DNA of 64,000 bases from contig NZ_CAADHO010000008.1 in assembly GCF_900699765.1 (NCBI RefSeq), positions 186,001-250,000 on the forward strand, written 5' to 3'. The notes beneath the pieces were generated by a model. The model was not told the DNA's origin, did not search any database, and saw nothing but the letters and a program-made list of their open reading frames with translations. The DNA is from Desulfoluna butyratoxydans. GTDB taxonomy: Bacteria; Desulfobacterota; Desulfobacteria; Desulfobacterales; Desulfolunaceae. The translations under genes and the position numbers were made by a program. Positions 60,254 to 64,000 of this stretch are shown here, one piece after another (position 1 is the first letter of the stretch; each line of letters begins with the position of its first letter).

Positions 60254-61509
60254 TCATCGAACCTTCCGAGCCGTGCCTTGCCTCCTGGGACCACCGCGTC
60301 TCGCCCATCCTCACCGTCCTTGGCAAACACATCCCCGTGTTTCATGCCTTCGGGACCTTGGGGGCCGGTGCGGCCCTCCTGCTTGCCACGGGGCTGACCC
60401 GTTGCCTCGGCCTCTCCCTGAACGCCATCCTCTTTCTCATGGGCCTTGCGGTTTTCACCTTCTGGATCCACAGCCTCGCCGTAAAAATCCTGACCCTGAA
60501 AGAGACCTTCGTCTACCTGCGCCATGTGGTGACCCTGGTGCCCGCCCTTCTCCTTTCCGGCATGGCCCTGGGCCTCTCCTCTTCCCTGGCCCATGCCGAA
60601 GTAGTCATGCTGGCCGTGGGCCTGCTCCAGGCCACGGGGCGCTTCGGGTGCTTCATGGCGGGATGCTGCCACGGCAGGCCCCATGGATGGGGTATCTGTT
60701 ACGGAGATGCCCATGTAGCCGCAGGGTTTCCCGCATACCTAAGGGGTGTCCGGCTCTTTCCGGTCCAGGCCGTTGAGGCCTTCTGGGGCTTTTTGTGCGT
60801 GGTCACAGGTTCCGGGTTGCTGCTGGCCGGTTTCCCCACGGGCAGCGGCCTCTCCTCCTACCTCGTGCTCTACGGCCTGGGCCGGTTTTTTCTGGAATTC
60901 CACCGGGGAGATACGGCGCGGGCTTTTCTGGGGCCCTTCTCCGAGGCCCAGTGCCTCAGCGTGCTTCTCATGCTCGGAGTCCTCTTTGCGGCAGCCGTCC
61001 AGGCCATCCCGTTTTTCTCCTGGCACGTCCTGGCCTTTGCCGGGCCCGCCTCCGCCGGGTGTATCCTGGCCGTGAGCCCTTCGCACCGCCAGACAGCCCG
61101 CCTGTTTCGTCCGGCCCACGTCAAAGAACTGGCCGCACGCCTTTCATGGTTTGACGAGGAGGCAAAGGACACCTCCCCGTCCGACGGAGCGAGTCAACCC
61201 GCCATCGTGCTGACGGCCACGGGCTCCGGTATCCGGATCTCCACCGAATCCCTTGCCCACGAAGGCGCCCCCATCTCCTACATCGCCTTCTCCTCCCAGG
61301 ACCACCTTCTCTCACATCATGACGCCCGCAGGCTCGCGCGCCTCTGCCTGAGGCTGGTCAAGCAGCCCGCCGCCCTCCTGTTCGAGGGGCGGCCGGGAAT
61401 CTTTCACCTGCTGGCAGGAAATCTTGCCGTCATTTCAACCATGGCCGACACCAGCAGGATCCCCCTCACCGAACCGACTCACCAGGGCAAAACACCCGTA
61501 AAGGCTTAA
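60244..61509 (+). CDS. Prolipoprotein diacylglyceryl transferase (Lgt)-like membrane protein
   Basis: The protein has 421 residues, with about seven to eight membrane segments in the first 280. Lgt signatures are present: GRFGCFMAGCCHGRPHGWGI (the GR.GCF..GCC.G form of the Lgt motif), RLFPVQAVEAFWG and YGLGRFFLEFHRGD (the C-terminal GRF..EF.RGD motif). True Lgt transfers diacylglycerol to lipobox cysteines. A 140-residue soluble extension (about residues 285-421) is not part of Lgt. It overlaps the DUF4157 gene by 10 nt, so the two are co-translated. It could lipidate or anchor an eCIS component; this is inference. Confidence 0.8.
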   Translation: MHIIIEPSEPCLASWDHRVSPILTVLGKHIPVFHAFGTLGAGAALLLATGLTRCLGLSLNAILFLMGLAVFTFWIHSLAVKILTLKETFVYLRHVVTLVPALLLSGMALGLSSSLAHAEVVMLAVGLLQATGRFGCFMAGCCHGRPHGWGICYGDAHVAAGFPAYLRGVRLFPVQAVEAFWGFLCVVTGSGLLLAGFPTGSGLSSYLVLYGLGRFFLEFHRGDTARAFLGPFSEAQCLSVLLMLGVLFAAAVQAIPFFSWHVLAFAGPASAGCILAVSPSHRQTARLFRPAHVKELAARLSWFDEEAKDTSPSDGASQPAIVLTATGSGIRISTESLAHEGAPISYIAFSSQDHLLSHHDARRLARLCLRLVKQPAALLFEGRPGIFHLLAGNLAVISTMADTSRIPLTEPTHQGKTPVKA

Positions 61510-61698
61510 GCGGCAGGTCTTCGTCTCTTTTCCGGGCACCCTATGGGCACGACCGCCATCGGCACACCACAAGCCGATGGGGGAACGTGCCTTTTTTTTC
61601 GCGAAAAAGCGTGCCATAGTAGGTCATCGGCGCCTTCCAGTCTCTGCCGACGGCCATGGCCATCCTTAAGTTAGCGACCTCAAACACACCGGATAGCG

Positions 61699-63117
61699 AT
61701 GAAACGATACCTGACATCCGCAGCCTCATGCATCCTGGCCCTTGGCCTGTTCCATCTGGGGGCGAGTGTCTTTGTCCGGAGGAGCAACCTCTTTCTCCTG
61801 GAAAAAACCAGGGCCATCGCAGAAGCAGGGCTCCTTGCCCTGCCCAACCCGGTCACCCAGCCGCCCCTTGCCAGCTGGGAGGCGGCCCTGTGCGGGGCGA
61901 TATTTTTCACGGTCACCTCCGGTGCCTTTGTCCTTGCCAGTGCCCTGGTGGCCCCGTTCCTTTACCGACAAGGGGTTCTCTCCCGAAAAACAGCCACAGG
62001 CCTCCACGGACTCTTTCTGGTGGGCTGCCTTCTCAGCCTGGGAATCCGCTCTGAAACCTCTCCCCTTCTCCTGGGCTCCGTCGGCGCTTACCTCGTGCTC
62101 CTGCCCGCAGGACAACAAGCCACCGGGCCCCGTTTTAAGCCCCTTCTCTTCCATGCCCTGATTCCCGTCATCCTTGCCCTCTGTATCGCAGGCACCCACC
62201 TGGTCCTTCCCAGGGGGTTGTTCAGCGGCTTCCGGGACGCCTTCCTCTTTGACAACCCGGCAGGGAACGCGGTGCGTCACTTTTACTACACCTACACCCT
62301 CTTTCCCGCAGAGGCCTTTAAAGGCATGTCCCAGAAGAGCCAGGTCACCGTGAACGTCGAAGGAGAGAGCCCAAAGGCCCATTCCGCCATCAGGCGCCTG
62401 GGGCACCTGTCCCTGCCCGGAGGGCCCACGGATTACACCCTGAAACGTGGCCGGGACACCGTAACCCTTGCAGCGCCCGGGGCGACCCGAACCGTTGCGG
62501 CCCGGGACTTTTTCCGCGAGCCCGCCAAGGCCTTCCGGGCGTTTTCGGCAACAGCCGATCCCTTTGGGCCGTTGCGCAGCTTCACCTGGTTTTCCCTGTT
62601 CACGGCCTTTCCCCTGCTCTTTTATCTCCTCTTTCACACCTCGGTGACCCTGGCCCTGGGCCTCTTTTTGCCGTTGCCCACGGCAGCGCGCGCAGCCACC
62701 GTAACGGTGGCATCCTGCGCGCTTCTGTTCGTGGCCCTCCTTGCCGTGGGGCTCTCCCAACCGGACAGTACCACCCGGGCCCTTGACGCCCTGGCCCGGA
62801 CAAAAACGCACAAAGCCACCGCCGGAGAGGTGATCTTTCGGGCGGCCGCCCACCCCAGCGCCCTTGTAAGGTACCGGGCCGCCCTGGCAGCACCCCGCAT
62901 CCGTGATCCCCGCCTCAGGCGACACATCCTCACCACACTCTCCCGGGACCCGGACACCAACGTGGTCTGCCAGGCCCTGGGAGCCATGGGGCAGACAAAG
63001 GACAAGGGGTACCTCATCCCCCTGGAAAAGGCCGTGGCCACCCGCCCGCAATGGTACGTTCAATGGTATGGCTACCGAGCCATGGGGAGGCTGGGATGGC
63101 ACCAGAGCCCCAAATGA
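61699..63117 (+). CDS. Membrane protein with C-terminal HEAT-like region
   Basis: The protein has 472 residues. It has about eight hydrophobic segments between residues 5 and 360, grouped in two blocks around a periplasmic part (about residues 200-290). A soluble C-terminal region (about residues 375-465) has paired helices and motifs such as SALVRYRAALAAPRIRDPRL and DTNVVCQALGAMGQTKDKGY, as in HEAT repeats. No family is recognised. It overlaps the CPBP gene downstream and follows the Lgt-like gene after 189 nt. Confidence 0.7.
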   Translation: MKRYLTSAASCILALGLFHLGASVFVRRSNLFLLEKTRAIAEAGLLALPNPVTQPPLASWEAALCGAIFFTVTSGAFVLASALVAPFLYRQGVLSRKTATGLHGLFLVGCLLSLGIRSETSPLLLGSVGAYLVLLPAGQQATGPRFKPLLFHALIPVILALCIAGTHLVLPRGLFSGFRDAFLFDNPAGNAVRHFYYTYTLFPAEAFKGMSQKSQVTVNVEGESPKAHSAIRRLGHLSLPGGPTDYTLKRGRDTVTLAAPGATRTVAARDFFREPAKAFRAFSATADPFGPLRSFTWFSLFTAFPLLFYLLFHTSVTLALGLFLPLPTAARAATVTVASCALLFVALLAVGLSQPDSTTRALDALARTKTHKATAGEVIFRAAAHPSALVRYRAALAAPRIRDPRLRRHILTTLSRDPDTNVVCQALGAMGQTKDKGYLIPLEKAVATRPQWYVQWYGYRAMGRLGWHQSPK

Positions 63118-63728
63118 CCAGAAGCCTTGTTGCCGCCTCCCTTGTACTCCTGCTGGAGGCGGCCGGGCAAAGCCTTGCCCCCATGGCGCCTCCCCTTGCT
63201 CTCATCCTTGTTCTCCGAATCGTCCAGGGCACGATCATGGTTCTCCTGCTCAGGGACCGGTTTGTCCGGGGCGACTTAGGGCGCCTCTCTTTCGAGGCCC
63301 TCACCCAGGCCACAAAACGGGGCGTCGTATGGTGCCTGGGGTTCGGTGCCGTTGTGGGGGCAGTCGCCCTGGTTCTCGCTGTTGCGGGCATCAACCCCCT
63401 GCACCTGATCAGGATGCACCTGCCCCAGGATCCGTCCACATTGGCCCTCTTCTTTGTCACGGGCTGCCTGGTGGCTCCCCTGGCCGAGGAGTTGTTCTTC
63501 CGGGGCATCGTGTACCGCCTGCTTCGCCCCATGGGGGTGATCCCGGCGGTCCTCATCAGCACCCTGGTTTTTGCTGCCGCCCACGCCATGCATGGGGTGG
63601 TTCCCGTGACACAGCTTGCAGGGGGGCTTCTCTTTGCCGTCGCCTATGAAAAAGAGGGCCACCTGGCCGTACCCGTCATCATCCATGGGGCGGGAAACAC
63701 AGCGCTCTTTACTCTTTCTCTTATATGA
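63096..63728 (+). CDS. CPBP family intramembrane metalloprotease (CAAX-like)
   Basis: The protein has 210 residues from an ATG with GGGGAGG 5 nt upstream; an ATGA junction at 63114 is an alternative start. It has about five to six membrane segments. The ABI/CPBP motifs are APLAEELFFRGIVYRLL (EExxxR), VLISTLVFAAAHAMHG (FxxxH) and VIIHGAGNTALF (HxxxN). These are the metal-binding and catalytic residues of CAAX-protease-like intramembrane peptidases, some of which are immunity proteins. It ends the same-strand run of the eCIS locus. Confidence 0.9.
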   Translation: MAPEPQMTRSLVAASLVLLLEAAGQSLAPMAPPLALILVLRIVQGTIMVLLLRDRFVRGDLGRLSFEALTQATKRGVVWCLGFGAVVGAVALVLAVAGINPLHLIRMHLPQDPSTLALFFVTGCLVAPLAEELFFRGIVYRLLRPMGVIPAVLISTLVFAAAHAMHGVVPVTQLAGGLLFAVAYEKEGHLAVPVIIHGAGNTALFTLSLI

Positions 63729-64000
63729 GGCATCATGGACGAAATTTGTCGGGCCCTGAAAAACAAAGGCCCCGGCGCAAATTACGGCCGTTTCAAAGAC
63801 AGGCAGGAACCCGCGCCACATCAGGGTTCCGGGTTGCACGCGACCACCTGTCAGACTGAAAAAACGCAACCCAAACCCACATACCGATACCATCACCGTT
63901 GAGACGACCTGCAGCAAGTCGCCATTGCCCGGCCCCCTTTCCCCGTCACGGTGACACAACGGCCTTAACGTCGTGCAACCACGCCTTTTAAAGGCGCCAC

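Noticed and set aside
39606..63728. Interpretation as a prophage or as a type VI secretion system.
   Set aside because: No capsid, portal, terminase, integrase or lysis gene is present, and no TssJLM membrane complex. Pvc15 and Pvc16 homologues, a DUF4157 protein and DUF6519 point to eCIS.

Overview
The window is GC-rich bacterial chromosome. It most resembles a sulfate-reducer-type Desulfobacterota (Desulfobacterales-like). This is an inference from four signs: a TtpC-style TonB system (DUF3450 plus a long MotA/TolQ/ExbB protein), stand-alone GspA/GspB, unsaturated acyl-CoA enzymes, and a selenoprotein gene with an in-frame UGA. No taxonomic marker gene is present, so the placement is tentative.

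Layout. 1-6154 holds the 3' end of feoB and a complete TonB energising operon (DUF3450, long ExbB, ExbB, ExbD, TonB, TPR), closed by a 19-bp hairpin. 6365-7765 is a HutW/HemN-like protein that has lost its radical-SAM cysteines. 8038-21305 is mixed: secreted proteins, a methyltransferase, a periplasmic binding protein, a MATE exporter, a triple rhodanese, an SDR with a Crp/Fnr regulator, and a minus-strand run of flavodoxin-fold reductase, FosX, cupin, DUF1287 and S41-peptidase genes. 21306-27450 holds a membrane protein, a deiodinase-like selenoprotein, a SMaseD/GDPD-like secreted enzyme, a Y1 (RAYT-type) transposase and an initiator tRNA. 27495-38844 holds gspB/gspA, an acyl-CoA ligase, an NAD-binding DUF2867 protein, an FadH-like reductase, a dienoyl-CoA-isomerase-like crotonase and an EEP-family hydrolase.

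The main system is 39606-63728, about 24 kb all on the plus strand. It is an extracellular contractile injection system (eCIS, phage-tail-like). The gene order is sheath, tube, gp26-like baseplate protein, a proline-rich protein, DUF4255 (Pvc16-like), AAA+ ATPase (Pvc15-like), CIS tube/LysM-type adaptors, gpD-like hub, gp5/VgrG-like spike, a small unknown, gp25, baseplate J, a gpI-like protein carrying a probable beta-propeller, fibre-type proteins (DUF6519 and a paralogous pair) and a DUF4157 (HELAH) protein. The 3' end carries three membrane proteins: an Lgt-like protein, a HEAT-like protein and a CPBP protease. No capsid, terminase or integrase is present, so this is not a prophage. A sigma70-like promoter with an inverted repeat lies about 400 nt upstream of the sheath gene.

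A family of palindromic repeats (GCCTCCGGCGG ends, often next to a CTATTCAGTT motif) is scattered through the intergenic spaces, including inside the eCIS locus, and a RAYT-type transposase is encoded in the same window.
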